DNA of 64,000 nucleotides, taken from NCBI RefSeq assembly GCF_000378125.1, contig NZ_KB899241.1, positions 1,463,652-1,527,651 of the forward strand, given 5' to 3'. A program made the translations under genes and the position numbers. This stretch comes from Rudaea cellulosilytica DSM 22992 (GTDB lineage: Bacteria > Pseudomonadota > Gammaproteobacteria > Xanthomonadales > Rhodanobacteraceae). This document shows, piece after piece, positions 41,030 through 49,086 of the stretch (position 1 is the stretch's first letter; each line of letters starts with the position of its first letter). A model generated the notes under the pieces. It was given only the letters and a program-made list of their open reading frames with translations. It made no database searches and was not told the origin of the DNA.

Positions 41030-42367
41030 CTAAGCACCCGCCCCCAACACAGCCGCAGCCCGCTCAAGCCCACCAAAGATGCTTTCGGCGACACGCGGCG
41101 AAAGATCCTGCGGCAGATCCGCCTGCACTTCAGCGATAGCTGCCGGCGTGCGCGCCAGGATGTCTTCGATGATCGGCTCAGCGGTCGGCGCGTAGCCGAC
41201 CTTCTGTGCGGTACTGTCGAAGTGCCGGCGCTGGATGGTTTGCATTGTGTAGTGTTTGTTCTTGCCAAGCAGCGCCATCGCCAGCTTGATTTCGCGTGAC
41301 GACCATTGATGGGGGCCGTCGCCGAGCACCGGATAGGCCGACATCACGTCGTACAGGCGGGTCAACCGGAAGCGACCGCGCGGCAGGATATGGATGCTGA
41401 AGTTCTTGGCGTGCCCATCCGGCGCGCGCAAGAGCCAGAACAGGATCTGCGCGGTCATTAGCGTCTTCATGTCGGCGTCTGCATTCACCGACTGTCGCAA
41501 CGTGGTGAACAAGGCAACAAGCCCCGGCCCTCCCTCGCTTTCGTATTTTTGGAATGGCGAGCAGCCTTCCACTTGGCAAAAGTCCTCCTGCGGCAGCCGC
41601 ATGAGCCACCGGCCGTCGGGTGCGACGCGCCGATCGAAGCGCTCGACGACAAGCACGCGTTGCTTGCCAAAGGTTGCGATACGAGCATCGGCAACTTCCA
41701 GCCCGTAGGCCTTGAGCAGCCGCAGGCATAGCCACTCGTTGTCGACCGAGGTAGTGAAGTCGGCTTGTCGACCGCCCATCAGCCCGAGCGGAAGCTTAAA
41801 GATGTGGCTCGTAGGCGTCGCGCCGCGTGGCACCTGCCATTGCCCGTCCCACCACAGAAAGGCGGTCTTCTCTTGAGCGCCGGCGAGGGAGATGCGGAAG
41901 TCTGCGTCGGGATCACTGCCGGCGCCGAACGCGCGCGGAGTCACTGTCTCGATCAGGTGCCGCTCGATGGCCTCCTCGGAAAGAGGTATGCCTTCGATGC
42001 GGTCGAAACCCTGAGGGGTCTCGTCCTCGCCCAGAATCTGTACTGCGCCTACGCAGTCGCGGCCGATGGCTTTCAGCAGGTCGAAGGGATCGGTTGATCC
42101 GGTGTGGAAACGCTGGGCAACACGCCGACGGATGGCGTCGCTGTCGGGCAGGAGGTTGTCGAAATAGTTGGCGACCTTCTTGCCTTTGAGCGGCAGGTTG
42201 TCGAGGTTGAAGGGCAGCGACAGCGACAGCGGACGACCGATCGCAGCGGCAACCCAATTCGCGTCGTAATGGAGCTCCATTTCTCCGCGTGCGGGGATCG
42301 TCCAGCGGCCCACACGCTCACCGTTGGTCCAGAGCGAGAGGTTGCGGCTGTGCGAGCGACGGCCCAT
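41030..42367 (-). CDS. hipA: HipA-family serine/threonine kinase toxin
   Basis: A 445-aa toxin of a type II toxin-antitoxin pair. Known HipA inactivates glutamyl-tRNA synthetase by phosphorylation and induces dormancy. The N-terminal domain starts RNLSLWTNGERVGRW. The activation loop is ISLAGAQEKTAF, with a candidate autophosphorylation serine at residue 160. HIFKLPLG follows, then the catalytic loop DGHAKNFSI (Asp317) and metal-binding RLYDVMSAYP (Asp340). ATG at 42367 is one base past the hipB stop. It is full length, so probably functional. Confidence 0.93.
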   Translation of the reverse strand: MGRRSHSRNLSLWTNGERVGRWTIPARGEMELHYDANWVAAAIGRPLSLSLPFNLDNLPLKGKKVANYFDNLLPDSDAIRRRVAQRFHTGSTDPFDLLKAIGRDCVGAVQILGEDETPQGFDRIEGIPLSEEAIERHLIETVTPRAFGAGSDPDADFRISLAGAQEKTAFLWWDGQWQVPRGATPTSHIFKLPLGLMGGRQADFTTSVDNEWLCLRLLKAYGLEVADARIATFGKQRVLVVERFDRRVAPDGRWLMRLPQEDFCQVEGCSPFQKYESEGGPGLVALFTTLRQSVNADADMKTLMTAQILFWLLRAPDGHAKNFSIHILPRGRFRLTRLYDVMSAYPVLGDGPHQWSSREIKLAMALLGKNKHYTMQTIQRRHFDSTAQKVGYAPTAEPIIEDILARTPAAIAEVQADLPQDLSPRVAESIFGGLERAAAVLGAGA

Positions 42368-42368
42368 G

Positions 42369-42629
42369 TCACCAGTCCGTCTGCGTGCTTGGTGGGACCT
42401 TGGCGCCACGCGCGCCGATGGCCAATTCCAAGCCGAGCAAGGAACACCAAGCCAATAGTTGCTCTACGCTTAGGTCATCGGGATTCTGTTCCAGGTGGGA
42501 CACCCGTGACTGACTCAAGCCGAGTCGGTCGGCCAAGGCCGACTGGGACATGCTTCGAGACTTACGTGCGGCTCGCAGAATCGACCCCAGCTGCGAGGCG
42601 GTGAGCAGGATGTGGGCCGGCGGCGACAT
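42369..42629 (-). CDS. hipB: HipB-like antitoxin, XRE-family regulator
   Basis: An 86-aa helix-turn-helix protein: ASQLGSILRAARKSRSMSQS, ALADRLGLSQSRVSHLEQNP. It neutralises HipA and represses the operon. It starts five bases after a long two-tiered palindrome that is almost certainly its operator, and it ends one base before hipA. It is first in the two-gene unit, the usual hipBA order. Confidence 0.92.
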   Translation of the reverse strand: MSPPAHILLTASQLGSILRAARKSRSMSQSALADRLGLSQSRVSHLEQNPDDLSVEQLLAWCSLLGLELAIGARGAKVPPSTQTDW

Positions 42630-42633
42630 GGCA

Positions 42634-42682
42634 AAATACCTGAAATACGAATAAAAGACTTTTATTCCTAAATCAGGTATTT
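42634..42682. promoter_or_regulatory. Nested palindromic operator/promoter of hipBA
   Basis: Two perfect palindromes share one centre at 42658. The inner is GAATAAAAG-A-CTTTTATTC (42649-42667). The outer is AAATACCTGA (42634-42643) and TCAGGTATTT (42673-42682). The two 5-base spacers between them are equal in length. It lies directly before the hipB ATG (42629). The AT-rich core would hold the promoter. Confidence 0.85.
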
Positions 42683-42981
42683 GTCAAATATTTGAATAGC
42701 AGATTAGTCTGCCCAAACGTTGGCGCTGTGTACACAAAAAATCCTGGCTCGTTTTCGTCACGAATTTTCGCGGCGTAAAGAGTGGGGCGGCGCAAAGTTA
42801 CAACGAGACAAAGCCCTTTCAATTCAGTTCGTTACCAGCCAACTGAGATTTCTGGTCCCCCGAGCCAAAACAAGAGACCCAACGTAGCCGCGGCCGATGC
42901 CGGCGGGCGGTCGGATACGAAAAAACGCTATCCTTCTACCATGGGGGCACATAGACATAGCGGCAGCTTTGGGGATCAGGG
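42683..42981. other. hipB-hsdR intergenic region with hsdR promoter
   Basis: A non-coding stretch between divergent hipB and hsdR, lower in GC than its surroundings. It carries an echo of the tRNA-Gln 3' end (42852-42870) and a TATCCT hexamer at about 42929 that could be the hsdR -10 element. I see no gene here. Confidence 0.5.
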
Positions 42982-45783
42982 ATGACCCAGACCCCCGAAC
43001 AACGCGCCCGCGAACAGATCGACGCGCAGCTCGCCGCGTGCGGCTGGTTCGTGCAGAGTGCTGACGCAGTCGACTTCACCGCCGGTCGCGGCATCGCAAT
43101 TCGCGAGGCGCGCCTCAAGACCGGCCCCTGCGACTACCTGCTGCTCGTCGATCGCAAACCCGTCGGCGTGATCGAAGCAAAGAAGCAGGGCACAACATTG
43201 TCAGGCGTCGCAGAGCAATCCGCTGTCTATGCCGCCAATATACCGACGTATCTCGCCGCCGGTGTCGACTGCCCGCTGCCGTTTGCCTACGAATCCACTG
43301 GTGTCGAGACGTTCTTTCGCGATCAGCGAGACCCCGAACCGCGCTCCCGTCCGATCTTCGCATTCCATCGACCGGAAACCCTCGCCGATTGGGCCTCCGA
43401 ACCCGACACACTCCGCACGCGTTTGAAGGCAATGCCAACAACGCACCCGCTCGTGACGAGCGGCATGCGCGACTGCCAGATCGAAGCCATCAAAGGCTTA
43501 GAACAATCCCTCGCCGAGAACCGCCCGCGCGCCCTGATCCACATGGCCACCGGCGCTGGCAAGACCTTCACCGCCTGCGCGTTCGCCTATCGCCTGATCA
43601 AGTACGCCAAAGCGCGCCGCATCCTTTTCCTCGTCGATCGTTCGAATCTCGGCGAGCAAGCCACCGGCGAGTTCCATAGCTACCGCACACCGGACACCGA
43701 TCGCAAGTTCACTGACCTCTACAACGTCCAGCACCTGAAGTCGCAACATATCGACGACGTCTGCAAGGTCACGATCTGCACGATCCAGCGCCTCTACTCG
43801 ATCCTGCGCGGTGAAGACCTCGCCGAAGGCGCGGACGATCTGTCCGGCGCGGAACTCGCCGCCGCACTCGGCACCACGCGCACGAAAGACGTCGCCTACA
43901 ACCCCGCCGTGCCGATCGAAAAATTCGATTTCATCATCACCGACGAGTGCCACCGCTCGATCTACAACCTCTGGCGGCAGGTGCTCGAATACTTCGACGG
44001 CTTTCTCATCGGCCTCACCGCCACGCCGGCGCTGCAGACGATCGCGTACTTCCACCAGAACCGCGTTGCCGAATACAACCACGAGCGCGCCGTCGCCGAT
44101 GGCGTCAATGTCGGCTACGACGTCTATCGCATCAAGACGAAGGTCACAGAAGCGGGCGGCAAGGTCGAAAAAGGTCTGATGATCGACCACCGCAGCAAGG
44201 CATCCCGACGCAAGCGTCAGGATGCCCTAGCCGACGATCTTGACTACACGCCCGCCGACCTCGACCGCTCCGTCGTCGTACCAGACCAGATCTGCACGAT
44301 TCTCAACGCCTATCGCGACGTAGTGCAGACCGAACTCTTCCCGGGCCGCGCGCTCGTGCCCAAGACGCTGATCTTCGCCAAGGACGATTCGCACGCCGAA
44401 GACATCGTCCACATCTGCCGCGAGGTGTTCGGCAAGGGCAACGACTTCTGCAAGAAGATCACCTACCAGGCCAAGCATCCCGTCACCGGCAAGCCGGCCG
44501 ATACCGAGCAACTGATCCGCGAATTCTGCCTGTCGCCGACGCTGCGCATCGCCGTCACCGTCGACATGATCGCCACCGGCACCGACGTCAAGCCGCTCGA
44601 AGTGCTGATCTTCCTGCGCGATGTGCGCAGCCGCGTCTACTTCGAGCAGATGAAAGGCCGTGGCACGCGCGTGCTCACGCCGACCGATCTGCAAGCGGTG
44701 TCGGGTGAAGACGCGCGCGCCAAGACCCACTTCGTCATCGTCGACGCCGTCGGCGTCTGCGAGAGCGACAAGACTGAATCGCGCCCGCTCGATCGCGAGC
44801 CGAGCCTGCCGCTCAAGACGCTGCTGCAGCGCGTGATCTTTCCCGGCGGCCGCGATGAAGACACGCTCACCACACTGGCCGCGCGCCTCGCCCGGCTTGA
44901 TCGCGAACTCGAACCCACGCAGCGTCAGCAGATCGCCGCTGCGTCCGGCGGCCACACGCCCGCCACGCTCTCCGGCGCGCTGCTGCGCGCGTACGATCCC
45001 GACGCGATCGCCGAACGCGCCACCGGCACGCCCAGCGCCGATCCGGAAAGCGTCACGCCGCAGCAATTCGAAGCCACGCGCCAGCAACTGATCATCGACG
45101 CCTGCGCACCGTTCGACAAACCCGCGCTACGCCAGACGCTCGAAACTCTGAAGAAGGAAACCGAGCAGGCGCTCGACATCTACACGCCCGACGAAGTGCT
45201 GAGCCAGGGCTTCGACGAAGCCGCGAAGACGAAGGCCGCCGGCCTCGTCCAGGAATTCCGCGACTACCTCGCGCAACACCAGACGCAGATCGACGCCTTG
45301 CAAATCCTTTACAGTCGCCCGTTCAAGCAACGCCTCACCGAATCGATGCTCAAGGAACTGGAAGGCAAACTGCGCGACAAGCACGCCGCGTGGACCGAAG
45401 ATCGCATCTGGGACGCCTTCGCCGTCACCACGCCCGCCAAGGTCAAGGGCCGCACGCAGGCGGGACGCTTTGCCGATCTCGTGTCGTTGGTGCGATTCGC
45501 GCTGGAGCAGCAGCCCGTGCTTGCGCCGTTTGCGGACTCAGTGGCGGAGCGCTTCAATCAATGGCTCAAGGCGAAGGCAGATGCTGGCACGTCATTTAGC
45601 GCCGAGCAGCTCGCCTGGCTTGAGCTGATCCGCGATCACATCGCGACGAGCCTGAGCATCGAGGCGGAGGATTTTGATTACTCGCCGTTTAGTCAGCGCG
45701 GTGGGTTGGGAAAGGTACACCAACTGTTCGGGGAACAACTGCCGAAGTTGCTGGATGAACTCAATGAGGCGCTTGCCGCATGA
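42982..45783 (+). CDS. hsdR: Type I restriction enzyme R subunit
   Basis: Motor and nuclease subunit of 933 aa. The N-terminal nuclease motif is PCDYLLLVDRKPVGVIEAKK (Asp51, Glu65, Lys67). SF2 translocase motifs follow: Walker A HMATGAGKTF (188-196), DECHRS (321), GLTATP (345), then IATGTDVKPLEVLIFLRDV and QMKGRGTRV. The C-terminal about 300 residues are helical and bind the HsdM/HsdS core. It overlaps hsdS by four bases. Its length suggests an EcoEI/EcoR124-like branch. Confidence 0.95.
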   Translation: MTQTPEQRAREQIDAQLAACGWFVQSADAVDFTAGRGIAIREARLKTGPCDYLLLVDRKPVGVIEAKKQGTTLSGVAEQSAVYAANIPTYLAAGVDCPLPFAYESTGVETFFRDQRDPEPRSRPIFAFHRPETLADWASEPDTLRTRLKAMPTTHPLVTSGMRDCQIEAIKGLEQSLAENRPRALIHMATGAGKTFTACAFAYRLIKYAKARRILFLVDRSNLGEQATGEFHSYRTPDTDRKFTDLYNVQHLKSQHIDDVCKVTICTIQRLYSILRGEDLAEGADDLSGAELAAALGTTRTKDVAYNPAVPIEKFDFIITDECHRSIYNLWRQVLEYFDGFLIGLTATPALQTIAYFHQNRVAEYNHERAVADGVNVGYDVYRIKTKVTEAGGKVEKGLMIDHRSKASRRKRQDALADDLDYTPADLDRSVVVPDQICTILNAYRDVVQTELFPGRALVPKTLIFAKDDSHAEDIVHICREVFGKGNDFCKKITYQAKHPVTGKPADTEQLIREFCLSPTLRIAVTVDMIATGTDVKPLEVLIFLRDVRSRVYFEQMKGRGTRVLTPTDLQAVSGEDARAKTHFVIVDAVGVCESDKTESRPLDREPSLPLKTLLQRVIFPGGRDEDTLTTLAARLARLDRELEPTQRQQIAAASGGHTPATLSGALLRAYDPDAIAERATGTPSADPESVTPQQFEATRQQLIIDACAPFDKPALRQTLETLKKETEQALDIYTPDEVLSQGFDEAAKTKAAGLVQEFRDYLAQHQTQIDALQILYSRPFKQRLTESMLKELEGKLRDKHAAWTEDRIWDAFAVTTPAKVKGRTQAGRFADLVSLVRFALEQQPVLAPFADSVAERFNQWLKAKADAGTSFSAEQLAWLELIRDHIATSLSIEAEDFDYSPFSQRGGLGKVHQLFGEQLPKLLDELNEALAA

Positions 45784-47249
45784 GTGCGAAAGCGAATGTC
45801 GCGGTGGCGAATGCTCACCAAGTGCGCGAGCGCAATGGCAAGTACGAAGTAGGTCTGTCGCAGACGAAACGCGAAGCTGCGTCCAAGCGCGAGTGGGTGA
45901 AAGTCAGAATCGGCGATGTCCTCGAATTGATCAATGGACGCGCGTTCAAACCAACCGAATGGGCGAAGAGCGGCACACCGATCGTCCGAATCCAAAACCT
46001 GAACAATCCGCACGCGCCATTCAACTACTTCGAAGGTGATCTGCCATCGAAGTTTCTACTCGGCGAAGGCGACCTACTTTTTGCATGGTCCGGTACGCCT
46101 GGCACATCATTCGGAGCGCACATCTGGCGCGGCGACAAAGCTTGGCTCAATCAGCACATTTACAAGGTGCTCTTCGATTTGACGCAGTTCGACAAGAAGT
46201 TTCTACAACTCGCGATCAATCAGAATTTGGCCGAGTACATTCGAGCAGCGCATGGCGGAGCGGGATTGGCGCACATTACGAAGGGGAGATTCGAAGAGTC
46301 ATTTCTACCTCAACCTTCGCTTCTCGAACAAAAGGAAATTGTCGCGGAGATCGAGAAGCAATTCACGCGACTCGACGCGGGAGTGGCGGCGTTGCGGCGC
46401 GTGCAGGCCAACCTCAAACGCTACCGTGCCGCCGTCCTCAAAGCCGCCTGCGAAGGCCGGCTCGTGCCCACCGAAGCCGAACTCGCCAAAACCGAAAATC
46501 GGAAATCGAAATTTGAAACCGACGAAGCACTGCTCGCCCGCATTCTCACCGAGCGCCGCAAGAATTGGCAGGGGCGTGGCAAATATAAGGAGCCCACCGC
46601 GTCGGACAGCACCAATCTAGCCCTGATTCCGAAGGGGTGGGTCGTGGCCAGCGTTGACCAACTTTGCAGTCACATCACAAGTGGCTCGCGTGACTGGTCA
46701 CAGTTCTATAACAAAGGCACAGGCACTTTCATTCTTGCGCAGAACGTTCGACCGATGCGTCTCGACTTAAGCGCGCGGCAATCCGTCGATGCTCCGAAAG
46801 GGGATGCGGAAACCGAACGAACGCGAATTCGGAAAGACGACATTTTGATCACGATCGTCGGTGCAAAAACTGGTGACGTGTGTCGGGTTCCAAGTGCTTT
46901 GGAAGATCACTTCGTTTGCCAGAGCGTCGCGTTACTACGCCCAGTTCTTTCTGGCTTTGCAAAGTTTGCCGAAATTTATTTGGCATCACAAGAAAACGGA
47001 CAAGCGCAGTGGAAGCGCTACATTTATGGTCAAGGCCGCCCGCACCTGAGTTTTGAACAATTGCGGATGACGACAATTCCTCTGCCATCTCTTGCCGAAC
47101 AAACCCGCATCGTTGCCGAAGTCGAGCGCCGCCTGAGCGTGATCGAAGAACTCGAAGCCACCGTATCCGCCAACCTGCAGCGCGCCACGCGCCTGCGCCA
47201 GTCGATTCTGCAGAAGGCGTTCAGCGGCGAGCTGTCGACCCGCCAATAG
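45780..47249 (+). CDS. hsdS: Type I restriction-modification specificity subunit
   Basis: A 489-aa DNA-recognition subunit with two target-recognition domains (about residues 40-180 and 290-430). Each is followed by a conserved helix: IVAEIEKQFTRLDAGVAALR and IVAEVERRLSVIEELEATVS. It sets which bipartite sequence is cut and methylated. Codons in the recognition domains are clearly more AT-rich than those in the conserved helices and in hsdR/hsdM, as expected if these domains were exchanged by recombination. ATGA overlap with hsdR. The partner hsdM is 1.8 kb away, after the abiE genes. Confidence 0.94.
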   Translation: MSAKANVAVANAHQVRERNGKYEVGLSQTKREAASKREWVKVRIGDVLELINGRAFKPTEWAKSGTPIVRIQNLNNPHAPFNYFEGDLPSKFLLGEGDLLFAWSGTPGTSFGAHIWRGDKAWLNQHIYKVLFDLTQFDKKFLQLAINQNLAEYIRAAHGGAGLAHITKGRFEESFLPQPSLLEQKEIVAEIEKQFTRLDAGVAALRRVQANLKRYRAAVLKAACEGRLVPTEAELAKTENRKSKFETDEALLARILTERRKNWQGRGKYKEPTASDSTNLALIPKGWVVASVDQLCSHITSGSRDWSQFYNKGTGTFILAQNVRPMRLDLSARQSVDAPKGDAETERTRIRKDDILITIVGAKTGDVCRVPSALEDHFVCQSVALLRPVLSGFAKFAEIYLASQENGQAQWKRYIYGQGRPHLSFEQLRMTTIPLPSLAEQTRIVAEVERRLSVIEELEATVSANLQRATRLRQSILQKAFSGELSTRQ

Positions 47250-47387
47250 TGGCGGGCGGACCGCCAATCCGCCGTCCGCGGCGGCACTCTATCGCAGTTT
47301 ATTTACATGCAAACAAGACTATCCAGGCATCGTATATTTGCGTAAAGATGAACTTTGTGGTGGCGCTTGGTTTGATTTAATGCTTAT

Positions 47388-48173
47388 ATGCCACCTATGG
47401 ATAGCCGTGAAAGCATGAAAATAAACCATCTGCTCCAGGCCTGGCCTCGGGGCACGGTGGCTTTGCATGCCTTTTTTGCCCTGCACGGCGTGTCGCGCAA
47501 GCTCGCCGAGCAATATCGCAAGAGTGGCTGGATCGATCCGGTCGGCGTGGGCGCGTTCGTGCGGCGCGGCGACAAGGTTGGCTGGCAAGGTGCGCTGTAC
47601 GCTGTGCAGCAGCACATCGGCAAAGCCATCCATCCGGGCGGGCGCACCGCGCTGGAACTGTCCGGCCTCGCGCATTATTTGCCGCTGGCGCCGCGACGCC
47701 GCGTGGATTTGTACGGACCTCCGGGCGAACGCTTACCGCGTTGGTTGTTGCAGCACGATTGGGCGGCGGCGTTGCGTTACTTCGGCACCTCGCTGTTTGT
47801 CGCTGACGCCGTCGCCCTCGGCATGACCACGAAAGCGTTCGGCGAATTTTCTCTGACGCTCTCCTCGCCGGAACGCGCCATGCTGGAAATGCTGGAGGGC
47901 GTGCCCGGTGACATCGCTTTCGCGGAAGCGCGGCAATTGATGGAAGGCTTGCCGACGCTGCGGCCGACGTTGCTGCAGCCATTGCTGGAAGCGTGCACGT
48001 CGGTGAAGGTGAAGCGGCTCTGCCTGTATCTGGCCGACGCGACGCAGATGCCGTGGCGCGATGCGCTCGACGACGCGCGCATCGATCTGGGTTCGGGCAA
48101 GCGCCAGGTGGTTGCGGGCGGGCAGTTGAACGCGCGCTATGGCATCACGGTGCCGCGCGAGGCGGATCGATGA
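47388..48173 (+). CDS. abiEi: AbiEi-type antitoxin / transcriptional regulator (type IV TA)
   Basis: A 261-aa protein of the AbiEi antitoxin family. The N-terminal winged helix is INHLLQAWPRGTVALHAFFA ... VSRKLAEQYRKSGWIDPVG. The C-terminal antitoxin domain includes FSLTLSSPERAMLEMLEG and KRLCLYLADATQMPW. In known systems it represses its operon and blocks AbiEii. Possible starts are ATG 47388, 47397 and 47415; a TTATAT at 47381-47386 could be a -10 element, which would favour a later start. It overlaps abiEii by four bases. Confidence 0.88.
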   Translation: MPPMDSRESMKINHLLQAWPRGTVALHAFFALHGVSRKLAEQYRKSGWIDPVGVGAFVRRGDKVGWQGALYAVQQHIGKAIHPGGRTALELSGLAHYLPLAPRRRVDLYGPPGERLPRWLLQHDWAAALRYFGTSLFVADAVALGMTTKAFGEFSLTLSSPERAMLEMLEGVPGDIAFAEARQLMEGLPTLRPTLLQPLLEACTSVKVKRLCLYLADATQMPWRDALDDARIDLGSGKRQVVAGGQLNARYGITVPREADR

Positions 48174-49084
48174 AGGACACGCCCTATTTCGAACAGGCGC
48201 GCTTGCTGCTGCGCTACCTGCCCGCGCTGTCTTCCGTGGACTGCTTTGCGTTGAAGGGCGGCACGGCGATCAATCTGTTCGTGCGCGATCTGCCGCGCTT
48301 GTCGGTCGACATCGATCTGGCGTTTCTGCCGCTGACGCCGCGCGACGACGCGTTGGCCGAGGCCACCGATGCGCTCGTGAAGATTGCGGCGCACGCGCAA
48401 CGACTGGTGCCCGGGCTGAAAGTGGTGGACGCCGGCAACGCCGACAGACCGAAGCAGCTTGCGCTAACCGAACAGGCGCGGATCAAGATCGAACCCAATC
48501 CGGTGCTGCGTGGCACTGTGTTTCCGGTCGAGACGCGCAGGCTCATGCCGGCGGCCGAAGACCTGTTCGAATTGTCGGTATCGGTTCCCGTGGTTTCGTT
48601 CGCCGATCTCTATGCCGGCAAGTTCTGCGCGGCGCTGGACCGCCAGCATCCGCGCGACTGGTTCGACATCGCGCTATTGCTCGACAATGAAGGCATCGAC
48701 GAACCGTTGCGGCAGGCATTCGTCGTCTATCTAGCCAGTCATCATCGGCCGATGGCGGAACTGCTAGCGCCGCGCGCAAAATCGTTGCGCGCGACGTTCG
48801 ACACGGAGTTCGCCGGAATGCCGCGCGAGCCGATTGCCGTCGAGATTCTGGAAGGCGTGCAGGCTGCATTTCCCGGCCAGCTGCTGTCGAACCTGAGCGC
48901 GAACGAGCGGCGATTTCTGCTCTCGATCAAGCGCGGCGATCCGGATTGGTCGCTGTTGCCGATTCCGCACCTCTCCGAATTGCCCGCGCTGCGTTGGAAG
49001 CTGGCCAACATCGAAAGAATGAAGCAATCTGCGGCCCGGCATCGGCAGGCCGTGGACAAGCTTCGAACCATCCTGGAAATCTGA
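48170..49084 (+). CDS. abiEii: AbiEii-type nucleotidyltransferase toxin (type IV TA)
   Basis: A 304-aa nucleotidyltransferase of the AbiEii family. Catalytic motifs are LKGGTAINLF (Gly30-Gly31) and LSVDIDLAF (Asp47, Asp49), with the later RDWFDIALLL typical of the family. AbiEii-type toxins use a nucleotidyltransferase activity to stop growth, often on phage infection. It starts in the abiEi stop (ATGA) and hsdM starts two bases after its stop, so all three are probably one transcript. Confidence 0.9.
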   Translation: MKDTPYFEQARLLLRYLPALSSVDCFALKGGTAINLFVRDLPRLSVDIDLAFLPLTPRDDALAEATDALVKIAAHAQRLVPGLKVVDAGNADRPKQLALTEQARIKIEPNPVLRGTVFPVETRRLMPAAEDLFELSVSVPVVSFADLYAGKFCAALDRQHPRDWFDIALLLDNEGIDEPLRQAFVVYLASHHRPMAELLAPRAKSLRATFDTEFAGMPREPIAVEILEGVQAAFPGQLLSNLSANERRFLLSIKRGDPDWSLLPIPHLSELPALRWKLANIERMKQSAARHRQAVDKLRTILEI

Positions 49085-49086
49085 GA

